NCBI GenBank assembly: GCA_947625005.1
Contig: CANQNA010000016.1
Location: forward strand, 1-16,284
Reading direction: 5' to 3'
Source of the DNA: an uncultured Bacilli bacterium
GTDB lineage: Bacteria > Bacillota_I > Bacilli_A > RF39 > UBA660
DNA: 16,284 nucleotides
Shown here: one piece after another, positions 6,215 to 13,574 of the stretch
Position numbering within the stretch: position 1 is the first letter of the stretch
How the letters are laid out: each line of letters starts with the position of its first letter
Translations under genes and position numbers: made by a program
Notes under the pieces: model-generated
What the model was told of the DNA's origin: nothing
What the model saw: the letters and a program-made list of their open reading frames with translations, nothing else
Database searches by the model: none

Positions 6215-7753
6215 ATGAAAAAATTATCAAAGAAAACTATTACTGGTTTAGTTTTAGCGAGTGGATTGGTAGTCGTAGGAGTATTTATAGCTGTTGCAAA
6301 TTCTCATAAACCAGTTGACTATCCAACGGAATATTATGCCAGTAAAGCTTCTAATAAAGAAACTTTAAATTATGCGGAAAAAGAAGTAGAAAAAGCGGAA
6401 GCAAAAGTGGAAACTGCTAACAAAGAAGTAGAAAAAGCAGAAAAAGAAGTTGCAAAAGCCGATGAAAATTTAAAATCTGCAGAAAATAAAGTTACAGAAG
6501 CGAAAAAAGAAGAAGAAGACGCAGAAAAACAATTAGAAAAAGCAAAAGCTGAATTAGAATCTGCAACTACTAAAGAAGCTAAGGCGGCTGCTCAAAATAA
6601 AGTTATCCAAGCAACTAAAGCAAAAGATGCTGCTCATAATAAATTAGAAGAAGCTAATAAAGCTTTAGAAGAAGCTGCTGAGAAGAAAAAAGCTGCTGAA
6701 GAAGCGCAAAGAAAAGCAGAACAAGTTGCAAAAGAAGCTGAAGATGCAAGGTTAAAAGCTATAGAAGAAGCTAATAGACTTAAACAAGAAGCTGAAGTGA
6801 GGGAAGTTGCTGAAACTACTAAGAAAGTTGTTGAAACTACTACAACTACTACAACTCAAAAGAAAACTACTAATTCACAAGAAAATAAAGCACCTGAAGA
6901 AAAAAATAGTGCTGCTGTTAATTTGATAATTAATGCTGCTAAAAAAACTCAAAATGCTACCTCTTTAACTGTTTATGATATTACTAATAAGTGGGCTAAA
7001 AAATATAATAAGAGTACTGGTAATGAGTTAATTACTTATTATAGTGGTTCTGCTGCTTCTAATGGTAGATCTGGTGTTTTATACTCATATACTAGTAGCT
7101 CAAATGCAAAGACTAGCCAAAAATCATTATTTAAACCAATGGAAACATCTATTTGGAATATTCCGAATGTATCTAGTATTAAAGGAGATGCAAAAACTTG
7201 GGAAATGCAATTTAGTGGTAAAAGAACCGTTGGTGTTCCTGAATTAGAATTACTAAAAAAAGAAATAACAGATGCAAAATTATATTCAACTGCTGCTAGT
7301 TTAGTAACAAAAAGCGCTAATGTATTATTACAAAATGTTTCATATTATAAAGTAACTATTGATGAAAGTGATGTAATAGAATGGTTAGCAAAATATTATA
7401 ATACAAATAATGCCACTGCCTTAAACAATGATAGTGTTAAATCAGTTGACGTCATTGTTGGTATATCTAATGCTTATGTAACTTATATTTCAAATGTAAA
7501 TAATAACAATTTAAAAGGCTTTGAGATAATGACAGGAGAAAATGGAAAATTTACTTCTGGAAAATATTTAAAATTTGAAGTAGTATTAACTAATGCTAAT
7601 AATACATCTGTCCCTACCTTAGCAGATGTTGGTTTAGATAATAATTCTGTTGAAAAATTAGAAGAAGAGTATAAAGCTCATTATGGTTGTAAAAAAGAGT
7701 GGACTTCAAGTGAAAAATACGGAACTTATTATTATTGGGTTTGTAAACCATAA
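6215..7753 (+). CDS. Membrane-anchored coiled-coil surface protein with a C-terminal extracytoplasmic domain
   Basis: A 512-residue protein in four parts. Residues 1-29 are a short basic head and one hydrophobic helix (GLVLASGLVVVGVFIAVA) with no clear cleavage site, so it probably stays as an N-terminal anchor. Residues 51-200 are a long Glu/Lys/Ala coiled coil with nine regular heptads from about 57 to 119: V or L recurs at 58, 65, 72, 79, 86, 93, 107 and 114, with Ala three residues later in each. Residues 200-222 are a Thr-rich flexible linker. Residues 232-512 form a globular domain rich in Asn, Ser and Tyr that ends with C492 and C510, a likely disulfide. No sorting motif is present. 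The layout suggests a stalk holding the C-terminal domain away from the membrane. I do not recognise that domain; a role in adhesion or wall contact is only inference. Confidence 0.85.
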   Translation: MKKLSKKTITGLVLASGLVVVGVFIAVANSHKPVDYPTEYYASKASNKETLNYAEKEVEKAEAKVETANKEVEKAEKEVAKADENLKSAENKVTEAKKEEEDAEKQLEKAKAELESATTKEAKAAAQNKVIQATKAKDAAHNKLEEANKALEEAAEKKKAAEEAQRKAEQVAKEAEDARLKAIEEANRLKQEAEVREVAETTKKVVETTTTTTTQKKTTNSQENKAPEEKNSAAVNLIINAAKKTQNATSLTVYDITNKWAKKYNKSTGNELITYYSGSAASNGRSGVLYSYTSSSNAKTSQKSLFKPMETSIWNIPNVSSIKGDAKTWEMQFSGKRTVGVPELELLKKEITDAKLYSTAASLVTKSANVLLQNVSYYKVTIDESDVIEWLAKYYNTNNATALNNDSVKSVDVIVGISNAYVTYISNVNNNNLKGFEIMTGENGKFTSGKYLKFEVVLTNANNTSVPTLADVGLDNNSVEKLEEEYKAHYGCKKEWTSSEKYGTYYYWVCKP

Positions 7754-7775
7754 TTAAATTTAATAAAGAGTATAT

Positions 7776-7811
7776 AAGTATCAAGTAGAATAATCTATTT
7801 GATACTTTTTT
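7776..7811 (+). terminator. Strong terminator of the surface-protein gene
   Basis: A 14-bp stem with one G-U pair: AAGTATCAAGTAGA (7776-7789), loop ATAA, TCTATTTGATACTT (7794-7807), followed by a T tail to 7811. Confidence 0.9.
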
Positions 7812-7840
7812 ATGCTATAAATTTAAAAATTAAAATAGTC

Positions 7841-7890
7841 AATGAAAAAAACTGATATTTCTATCAATTTTATATAATTTAAAGCTTTTA
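7841..7890. repeat. Dispersed terminator repeat, copy A
   Basis: Shares an exact 16-base core, GATATTTCTATCAATT (7854-7869), with copy B (9440-9455). Similarity continues on both sides (A run and AAT before; TATAT, TTTAAAG and GCTT after) for about 45-50 bases in the same orientation. Confidence 0.75.
7845..7871 (-). terminator. Terminator of the HD-domain gene (repeat copy A)
   Basis: On the minus strand AAAATTGATA, loop GAAA, TATCAGTTTT, then a T run (complement of 7845-7851): 10 bp with one G-U pair and a GAAA tetraloop. It lies 30 bases past the HD gene stop. It is nearly the same element as 9428-9456. Confidence 0.8.
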
Positions 7891-7901
7891 AAAATTTATT
7901 A

Positions 7902-8660
7902 CTATTTTTTATTTCTATTATATGTCATCGCATCTAATGGAAATTTATTATAAATATCAAATAAAGTATTATTACATTTTTGGTTATACATTTCAGTAGC
8001 AAATTCTCTTAGGACCTCTACAATTTTATCCCCATCAGTTCTGCTAATACCATATTTTTCACATTCTTCATCACTAATATAAATTGAACGTAAATGAAAT
8101 TCATAAAAGATATCAGCTAAGTCTTTTCCTTCAGATATTTTTTCTACAACAAATGGATGATTTCTTAATATTGGTATAATAGAAGGATTATCCATATCAA
8201 CATTAGTTTCACTTTGATATTTTATAAAAGTAGTAGCAGAATGAATTTTGTCAATCATTTTAGCAATTTTGGCTTCAATATCACTACAGTTTTCAAAAGC
8301 ATTAATATTTTGCTCAAAATTTATAATATTACCAAAGTTTTCTTGTAAAAAATTAACTGCAATGTTTGTTGTTCGATTTATCTCATCACCACTTACTCCT
8401 TCAAATTTTGTAATATCACCAGTTATTGCCTCTGGTAAATCATGACAAACAATATATTCAGTCAACTTATCAAAATCAATATAAGAAGGTAAATGTTTTT
8501 TTAAAATCCTAGTAATAATTATTAAGTCTAAAGTATGATTTTTAATATCTTCTAAGCGTTTTCTATCTATATGCCAAAGCAACGGTCCTGTTCTTTCAGT
8601 ATCACCTAAAATATCAAAAATCATAAACAATTTAACTTCGTTAGAAAAATTTAAAGTCAT
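7902..8660 (-). CDS. HD-domain phosphohydrolase, 5'-deoxynucleotidase-like (YfbR/HDDC2 type)
   Basis: A 252-residue metal-dependent phosphohydrolase. The frame extends up to 8699, but the ATG at 8658-8660 follows AGAGGTGAT by a few bases and is the likely start. Metal and catalytic residues are visible: His42 in NHTL, the His73-Asp74 doublet in CHDLPEAITGD, Glu77, Asp82 and Asp137 in MIDKIHSA. The spacing H-D-x-x-E-x4-D equals that of E. coli YfbR (H68, D69, E72, D77), a deoxynucleoside 5'-monophosphatase, and Trp29 sits near the position of its Trp19. Family members remove phosphate from dNMPs. The substrate here is inferred. Residues 145-252 extend beyond the YfbR core. It is the last gene of a minus-strand group behind an unknown protein and a pyrophosphatase relic, and ends at a clear terminator. 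Confidence 0.8.
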   Translation of the reverse strand: MTLNFSNEVKLFMIFDILGDTERTGPLLWHIDRKRLEDIKNHTLDLIIITRILKKHLPSYIDFDKLTEYIVCHDLPEAITGDITKFEGVSGDEINRTTNIAVNFLQENFGNIINFEQNINAFENCSDIEAKIAKMIDKIHSATTFIKYQSETNVDMDNPSIIPILRNHPFVVEKISEGKDLADIFYEFHLRSIYISDEECEKYGISRTDGDKIVEVLREFATEMYNQKCNNTLFDIYNKFPLDAMTYNRNKK

Positions 8661-8772
8661 ATAATCACCTCTATAGTTTATAAAAACTCCTATAATCATA
8701 ATGTTAAATATATAGCAAATAAAGGAAAGGCACTGTTACAAATACTTTTACTTTAATATGCTTCATTGGTCT

Positions 8773-8930
8773 TTATACTAGATAATCCTTTATTATATTA
8801 GTCATTAAATCAATAAATGCTTTCTTTGTTTCTTCTTTATCATCTAATATTCTAGTAACTGGTTCTTCACCATCAGACCTAATAATATCAGGAATATTAT
8901 CACGAACTAGCTTATTGTAAATTTTCCCAT
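8773..8930 (-). pseudogene. Remnant of a COG4997 house-cleaning NTP pyrophosphatase (MazG superfamily)
   Basis: A minus-strand frame ending at TAA 8773-8775 reads GKIYNKLVRDNIPDIIRSDG then EEPVTRILDD, the well-known N-terminus of the all-alpha COG4997 pyrophosphatases that clear non-canonical nucleotides. Two defects are visible. The natural ATG (8928-8930) is out of frame with this stretch: one extra A in the run after ATGGG would restore it, so a one-base deletion is likely. The frame also stops after about 52 codons, while family members run to about 100 residues; the metal-binding EExxE helix is absent, and the end (KAFIDLMTNIIKDYLV) no longer resembles the family. No in-frame ATG, GTG or TTG precedes it. 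It lies 27 bases after the 125-aa gene. 8700-8772 holds nothing further that I can name. Confidence 0.75.
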
Positions 8931-8957
8931 ATATACTTCTTATTATATATTGATTTT

Positions 8958-9335
8958 TTATTTTATTTTTTTGCTTGTTTCAAACTCTTTAGTAAAATTA
9001 CTTTCAAGTTCTTCGAAATTATTTACCAAAGTAATATTTTCACTAGGCTGACAGTAGTTATATCTACCATTCATTTTATATTCAATATAAACATTCTCTG
9101 GATTTTTTTGTGCTTTTTCATTGCTTATATAATAATACATATCTCCAATAATGTTTTTTACTAAAGTACCAATCATAACCGTTTTCCATAAGTTACAACC
9201 TTGCTCGTCTTGTTTATCTTGGAGATAATGCGTAAATGAAATAGCATTCTCTGGTAAAACAAATAAATCATTAATCTCATTATCCATATGAACAGTACAC
9301 TTACCATTATTATATCTAACAACAACAAAATTCAT
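8958..9335 (-). CDS. Unrecognised 125-aa protein
   Basis: I do not recognise this protein. It has 125 residues, no signal peptide and no membrane segment. It starts MNFVVVRYNNGKCTVHM, with a beta-strand pattern, then a middle segment GCNLWKTVMIGTLVKNIIGD and an acidic, Lys-containing C-terminus. Cysteines are at positions 13, 47 and 95. The start is supported by AAGGAGT a few bases upstream and by a plausible promoter. It is first in a minus-strand group with the pyrophosphatase relic 27 bases behind it and the HD nucleotidase further on, so a link to nucleotide metabolism is possible but only by position. Confidence 0.7.
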   Translation of the reverse strand: MNFVVVRYNNGKCTVHMDNEINDLFVLPENAISFTHYLQDKQDEQGCNLWKTVMIGTLVKNIIGDMYYYISNEKAQKNPENVYIEYKMNGRYNYCQPSENITLVNNFEELESNFTKEFETSKKIK

Positions 9336-9356
9336 ATATTTAACTCCTTTAGCAAA

Positions 9357-9385
9357 ATTTTATCATATAAATTTGATATTAACAA
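9357..9385 (-). promoter_or_regulatory. Promoter of the 125-aa gene
   Basis: On the minus strand TTGTTA (complement of 9380-9385), a 17-base spacer and TAAAAT (complement of 9357-9362), with TGA directly before the -10 (extended -10). It lies 21 bases before the ATG. Confidence 0.55.
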
Positions 9386-9423
9386 ATATTAGAATGTTTA
9401 AACAGAAAAGAAAATAAACATTT

Positions 9424-9477
9424 AATTAAAAAAAGAACCGATATTTCTATCAATTCTATATGTATTTAAAGGCTTAA
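9424..9477. repeat. Dispersed terminator repeat, copy B
   Basis: Second copy of the element at 7841-7890, in the same orientation, with the identical 16-base core at 9440-9455. It also has a small palindrome around GGCTTAAAGCC (9471-9481), matched only in part by copy A. Confidence 0.75.
9428..9456 (-). terminator. Terminator of tRNA-Trp (repeat copy B)
   Basis: On the minus strand GAATTGATA, loop GAAA, TATCGGTTC, then seven T (complement of 9428-9434): 9 bp with two G-U pairs. It lies 35 bases beyond the tRNA CCA end. Confidence 0.8.
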
Positions 9478-9491
9478 AGCCTTATATTCCT

Positions 9492-9565
9492 TGGCAGGGG
9501 ATGAGAGAATCGAACTCCCAACAGTGGTTTTGGAGACCATTATTATACCATTTAACTAATCCCCT
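9492..9565 (-). tRNA. tRNA-Trp (anticodon CCA)
   Basis: A 74-base cloverleaf with encoded CCA (complement of 9492-9494). Minus strand: acceptor AGGGGAT/ATCCCCT, discriminator G, D arm GTTA/TAAT, anticodon loop CTCCAAA giving CCA, T stem GGGAG/CTCTC with loop TTCGATT. The outer pair of the anticodon stem (27-43) is an A-C mismatch; everything else pairs. It reads only TGG, in line with TGA being a stop here. Confidence 0.95.
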
Positions 9566-9583
9566 AATGAAATTAACGTAATT

Positions 9584-9611
9584 ATTATATCATATTAATT
9601 TTATTTGTAAA
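9584..9611 (-). promoter_or_regulatory. Promoter of tRNA-Trp
   Basis: On the minus strand TTTACA (complement of 9606-9611), a 16-base spacer and TATAAT (complement of 9584-9589), with TG one base before the -10. The tRNA begins 18 bases downstream of the -10. Confidence 0.75.
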
Positions 9612-9651
9612 ATATTATTTTTTATAACATATAGTTTTTTAGGTGATGTTT

Positions 9652-10077
9652 GTGTTAATTAATTATACAGAGAAGGAATTAGATTTAGTAGCGAGATTAA
9701 TGAGAGCGGAAGCATTGGGAGAAGGTAATTTAGGAATGTTAATGGTAGGAAATGTTATTGTTAATCGAGCAATTGCAAATTGTCTTACTTTTAAAAATAT
9801 TAGAACTTTACAACAAGTAGTGTATCAAAATCCTGGTGGTTTTTCTGGAATAAATAGTTCACTATTTTATTCATCTAGTACCACAACAGAAAAACAACTA
9901 GCAAAAAGATGTATTAAAGGAGAATATTATCATCCTGCAACTCATGCATTATGGTTTTATGCTCCTAAAACTAATGCTAGTTGTCAATCAACTTTTTATG
10001 ATCAACCTTTAGCCGGAAGATACAAAAGTCATTGCTTTTATCAACCTGTTGGTGGAGTATGTCCTGAGTTGTATTAA
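9652..10077 (+). CDS. SleB/CwlJ-family cell wall hydrolase (Hydrolase_2)
   Basis: A peptidoglycan-cleaving enzyme of the Hydrolase_2 family. The 141-residue protein shows the family course: LVARLMRAEALGEG with the catalytic Glu20, then NVIVNRAIAN, VVYQNPGGFSG, THALWFYAP and GRYKSHCFYQP. It has no signal peptide or binding domain and is about as long as Bacillus CwlJ, which also lacks a signal and acts on spore cortex. The frame can open at GTG 9643 or ATG 9646, but both overlap the AGGTGAT binding site (9641-9647). The GTG at 9652, four bases after it, is therefore preferred. It is convergent with phosphoketolase and the two stop codons overlap. Whether it works in sporulation or ordinary wall turnover cannot be told; no other spore gene is in the window. 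Confidence 0.85.
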   Translation: MLINYTEKELDLVARLMRAEALGEGNLGMLMVGNVIVNRAIANCLTFKNIRTLQQVVYQNPGGFSGINSSLFYSSSTTTEKQLAKRCIKGEYYHPATHALWFYAPKTNASCQSTFYDQPLAGRYKSHCFYQPVGGVCPELY

Positions 10078-12446
10078 ATATCTTCACTATTCCATTTCCA
10101 ATTTAATACCTCAGGTATATCTATACCATTTTCTTTAATATATTTATTATGCTTATCTAACATATCTAAACAATATTTGTTTAATTGTTCTATATCAAAA
10201 TCCATAGATAGATAACTAGTTGCACTCATAGCAAGATGATATCTGTCTATTTTATTTTGAACTCTCATATCAAATGGTGTAGTAATTGAACCTTCTTCTT
10301 GATAGCCTTTTATGTGAAAATATTTATTTTCTCTATAATAAATTAAACTTTTTACTAAACTAGGATATCCATGGAAAACAAACATAACTGGGACATTTTT
10401 TTCAAATAAACGATTAAATTCATCATCTGTTAATCCATTATCATGTTTATTAGGTTTTTCTAAAGTCATTAAATCTATTACATTAATGTATCTAATTTTA
10501 ATATTTTTTAAAAAGTGTTTTAATATTTTTATAGTTGCTAAACATTCTAAAGTTGGAGTATCTCCAGCGGATGCAATAATTACATCTGGATTTTCTGCAT
10601 TAGCAACCCAATTCCAAACGCCAATTCCTTTTGCACAATGTTTTTTTGTTTCATCTATATTAAGCCATTGATATCTAGGATGTTTTGAGGCAACAATGGC
10701 ATTAATTTTATTTTTAGATTTTAAACATTCATTAACAGTATAAATTAAAGAATTAGCATCATATGGAAGATAAATATTAGCAATATCTCCTTTTTTAGTT
10801 GCTAAATGATTTAAAAAACCTGGTTCTTGATGAGTGTATCCATTATGGTCTTGTTGCCAAATATGACTTGATAAAATAATATTTAGAGAAGATATTGGAG
10901 CACGCCAAGATAAATCTTTTGTAACTTTTAACCATTTTGCATGTTGAGATACCATAGAATCTATTACTCGTGAAAAAGCTTCATAAGTATGGAATATTCC
11001 ATGTCTTCCTGTTAGGAGATAACCTTCTAATACTCCTTCACAAAAATGTTCAGAAAGAAATGAATCAATTACTCTACCTTCTTTTGCTAAAAATTCATCA
11101 GTATCTTTTAATTCACTATTCCATTTACGGTTAGTTGCTTCAAAAACTTTATTTAAGCGATTAGATAAAGCTTCATCGGGTCCAAAGATACGAAAATTTT
11201 TATTTTTTTCATTTAAAGTTATTACATTTTTTAAATAATTGCCTAATTCCATCATGTCACTTTTTTCGATAGAACCATGATTCTCTGTTATAGCGTAATC
11301 TTCTATGTTAGGTAAAATTAATTCTTTTAAAAGTAATCCACCATTAGAATTTTTGTTTTTTCCAAGACGTTGATCACCTTTAGCAGGAAAGTTTTTCAAA
11401 TCTTCTTTTATATTTCCATCTTGATTAAATAATTCTTCTGGTTTATAACTTTTTAACCATTTATTTAATTCTTCTAAATTTATTAAATTATCTTTATCTA
11501 TGGATAAAGGAATTTGATGAGAACGAAAAGAATTTTCTAAAGGTAAATTATCACAATATTTTGGTCCAGTCCAACCTTTTGGTGTACGTAAAATAATTAT
11601 AGGCCAAGGTTCACTCACATTTTTATTTGTATTGCGGGCAGTCAATTGAATTTTTCTTATTTGATTTATAGAAGAATCTAAACTTTCAGCCATTATTTGA
11701 TGCATTTTTAAAGGTTCATCACCTTCGACAAAAATAGGTTTATAACCATATCCTTCAAATATTTTTTGTAAATCTTGATCTGACATACGTCCTAAAATAG
11801 TAGGATTAGAAATCTTATAGCCATTTAAATGAAGAATAGGTAGAACTGCTCCATCAGTTTTAGGATTTATAAATTTTATACCATGCCAACTTGTTGCAAG
11901 TGGCCCAGTTTCTGCTTCTCCATCACCAATTATACAGGCTGTTATTAAATCAGGATTATCTAAAACACTACCAAAAGCATGAGCCAGTGAATAACCTAGC
12001 TCGCCTCCTTCATGAATGCTTCCAGGAACAGAGGGAGATACATGAGAAGAAAATCCTTGAGGGAAACTAAAATCTTTACATAATTTTTCCAAACCTTTTT
12101 CGTCTTCTGTATATTCTGGATAAAATTCACTTAAAGAGCCATCTAGATAAGAATTAGTTAAAGCTGCTTGTCCCCCATGACCTGGACCAACAATATACAT
12201 CATATTTAAATCATATTTTTTGATAACACGATTTAAATGAGCAAAAATAAAACTTTGCCCTGGACCTGTTCCCCAATGTCCTACTAAACGAGATTTTATA
12301 TTATCTAAAGTTAAAGGATTACGTAATAAAACATTTTCTTTTAAATATAAACAAGACGCACAAATATAATTCTCTAATCTAAAATATCTATCTATTAAAT
12401 TTAATTCTTCTTTACTTAATATATTATGTACTTTGTTATTATTCAT
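10074..12446 (-). CDS. xfp: Xylulose-5-phosphate / fructose-6-phosphate phosphoketolase
   Basis: A thiamine-diphosphate enzyme that splits xylulose 5-phosphate (and often fructose 6-phosphate) with phosphate to acetyl phosphate plus glyceraldehyde 3-phosphate (or erythrose 4-phosphate), the key step of the phosphoketolase pathway in the cytoplasm. At 790 residues it is full length. Visible motifs: LVGHWGTGPGQSF (His57), GPGHGG (87-92), SVPGSIHEGGELGYS (139-153), the ThDP-binding GDGEAETG (174-181), and the later HNGYTHQEPGF signature. The C-terminus IPEVLNWKW is typical. It has its own near-consensus promoter. The 3' end overlaps the stop codon of the wall hydrolase by four bases. Dual or single substrate use cannot be decided from these motifs. 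Confidence 0.97.
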   Translation of the reverse strand: MNNNKVHNILSKEELNLIDRYFRLENYICASCLYLKENVLLRNPLTLDNIKSRLVGHWGTGPGQSFIFAHLNRVIKKYDLNMMYIVGPGHGGQAALTNSYLDGSLSEFYPEYTEDEKGLEKLCKDFSFPQGFSSHVSPSVPGSIHEGGELGYSLAHAFGSVLDNPDLITACIIGDGEAETGPLATSWHGIKFINPKTDGAVLPILHLNGYKISNPTILGRMSDQDLQKIFEGYGYKPIFVEGDEPLKMHQIMAESLDSSINQIRKIQLTARNTNKNVSEPWPIIILRTPKGWTGPKYCDNLPLENSFRSHQIPLSIDKDNLINLEELNKWLKSYKPEELFNQDGNIKEDLKNFPAKGDQRLGKNKNSNGGLLLKELILPNIEDYAITENHGSIEKSDMMELGNYLKNVITLNEKNKNFRIFGPDEALSNRLNKVFEATNRKWNSELKDTDEFLAKEGRVIDSFLSEHFCEGVLEGYLLTGRHGIFHTYEAFSRVIDSMVSQHAKWLKVTKDLSWRAPISSLNIILSSHIWQQDHNGYTHQEPGFLNHLATKKGDIANIYLPYDANSLIYTVNECLKSKNKINAIVASKHPRYQWLNIDETKKHCAKGIGVWNWVANAENPDVIIASAGDTPTLECLATIKILKHFLKNIKIRYINVIDLMTLEKPNKHDNGLTDDEFNRLFEKNVPVMFVFHGYPSLVKSLIYYRENKYFHIKGYQEEGSITTPFDMRVQNKIDRYHLAMSATSYLSMDFDIEQLNKYCLDMLDKHNKYIKENGIDIPEVLNWKWNSEDI

Positions 12447-12472
12447 ATTAAATCCCTCTTTATCTTAATTTA

Positions 12473-12501
12473 ATTATACCGAAAGAAAGATTTTTTGACA
12501 A
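12473..12501 (-). promoter_or_regulatory. Promoter of xfp
   Basis: On the minus strand TTGTCA (complement of 12496-12501), a 17-base spacer and TATAAT (complement of 12473-12478). The GAGGGA binding site and ATG (12444-12446) follow. The -35 starts only two bases after the T run of the tsaD terminator. No cre-like catabolite site is evident between promoter and start. Confidence 0.8.
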
Positions 12502-12503
12502 AT

Positions 12504-12524
12504 AAAAAAATGCTTTTATGCATT
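12504..12524 (-). terminator. Terminator of the tsaB-rimI-tsaD operon
   Basis: On the minus strand AATGC (complement of 12520-12524), loop ATAAAA, GCATT (12509-12513), merging into a T run (complement of 12504-12510). It separates the operon from the xfp promoter. Confidence 0.7.
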
Positions 12525-12566
12525 AATTTATAATTATTTAACATATTTATATTTATTTAGTAAATT

Positions 12567-13574
12567 TTATTTAAAAAAATATTCTTGACTTTTAGCATTT
12601 ACATTAAAATCACAAAATTCTTTTTGTAAATATTGAGGATAAGCTGCACAAGCAATCATTGTAGCATTATCAGTACAATATTTTAAAGGAGGAATGGATA
12701 AATCAACATTTAAATCATTACATAATTTAGTTAATTCATCTCTTAGATAAGAATTTGCACTAACTCCTCCAGCAACTATTAATCTTTTTATTCCGGTTTT
12801 TTCTAAAGCTAATTTTGTTTTTCTAATAAGTTCATTAATAGCAATAGTTTGAAAAGAGCAAGCTAAATCATATGCATTTATTTTATTCCCTCTTTGTTGT
12901 TCATTATGAACTAAATTAATTACAGAACTTTTTAATCCACTATAAGAAAAATTAAGTTCATTATTATCCATAGGAATAGGTAACTTATAAGTTGGATGCC
13001 CTTCTTTAGCATATTTTTCGATATTTGGACCTCCAGGATATTTTAATCCTATGACTCTAGCTACTTTATCAAAACATTCTCCCACTGCATCATCAAGGGT
13101 TGTTCCAATTACTTCAAAATCATAATCACCTTTCATGATAACTAATTCAGTATGGCCTCCACTAACAACTAAAGCGAGTGAAGGAAATTGAATTGGTTTT
13201 ACTAAATTATTGGCATAAATATGTCCTGCAATATGATGAGTTTTTATTAAAGGTTTGTCATATACTAATGCTAAAGTTTTGGCAAATTCTAAACCAACTA
13301 ATAAACTTCCCATTAGTCCTGGAGCATAAGTAACAGCAATAGCATCAACTTCATTAACACTCATATTCGCTTTCTTTAACAGATCTTCTAAAACTAGAGT
13401 AATATTTTCTGTATGCATACGACTAGCAATTTCGGGAACTACACCACCATAATTAGCATGAGTATCCATTTGAGTTAAAACCGTAGTAGCAATTTCTTCA
13501 TTTCCATTTTTCACAATAGAAATACTTGTTTCATCACAACTTGATTCTACACCTAATATATATATATCTTTCAT
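12567..13574 (-). CDS. tsaD: tRNA N6-threonylcarbamoyladenosine transferase subunit TsaD
   Basis: The catalytic subunit of the complex that moves the threonylcarbamoyl group from threonylcarbamoyl-AMP to A37 of tRNAs reading ANN codons. The 335-residue protein is full length for the Kae1/TsaD family: LGVESSCDETS at the start, GGVVPEIASRMH, the metal-binding HHIAGHIYAN (His114 and His118), LVVSGGHTEL for ATP binding, KYPGGPNIEK, and CTDNATMIA near the end. The ATG (13572-13574) shares its last base with the stop codon of rimI, so translation is coupled. It is third in a tsaB-rimI-tsaD operon, a common arrangement in low-GC Gram-positives. The partners TsaC and TsaE are not in this window. The adjacent terminator ends the operon. 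Confidence 0.97.
   Translation of the reverse strand: MKDIYILGVESSCDETSISIVKNGNEEIATTVLTQMDTHANYGGVVPEIASRMHTENITLVLEDLLKKANMSVNEVDAIAVTYAPGLMGSLLVGLEFAKTLALVYDKPLIKTHHIAGHIYANNLVKPIQFPSLALVVSGGHTELVIMKGDYDFEVIGTTLDDAVGECFDKVARVIGLKYPGGPNIEKYAKEGHPTYKLPIPMDNNELNFSYSGLKSSVINLVHNEQQRGNKINAYDLACSFQTIAINELIRKTKLALEKTGIKRLIVAGGVSANSYLRDELTKLCNDLNVDLSIPPLKYCTDNATMIACAAYPQYLQKEFCDFNVNAKSQEYFFK

Noticed and set aside
6361..6800. Possible DNA tandem repeat or recoding region in the Glu/Lys-rich stretch
   Set aside because: The repetition is at the heptad level of the protein; codons vary freely, so it is a coiled coil and not a DNA repeat.
7044..7247. Plus-strand 67-aa open frame
   Set aside because: It is an out-of-frame shadow inside the surface-protein head domain.
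8248..8445. Plus-strand 65-aa open frame
   Set aside because: It is antisense to the HD-domain core, including the His-Asp motif.
10486..10671. Plus-strand 61-aa open frame
   Set aside because: It is antisense to the phosphoketolase gene.
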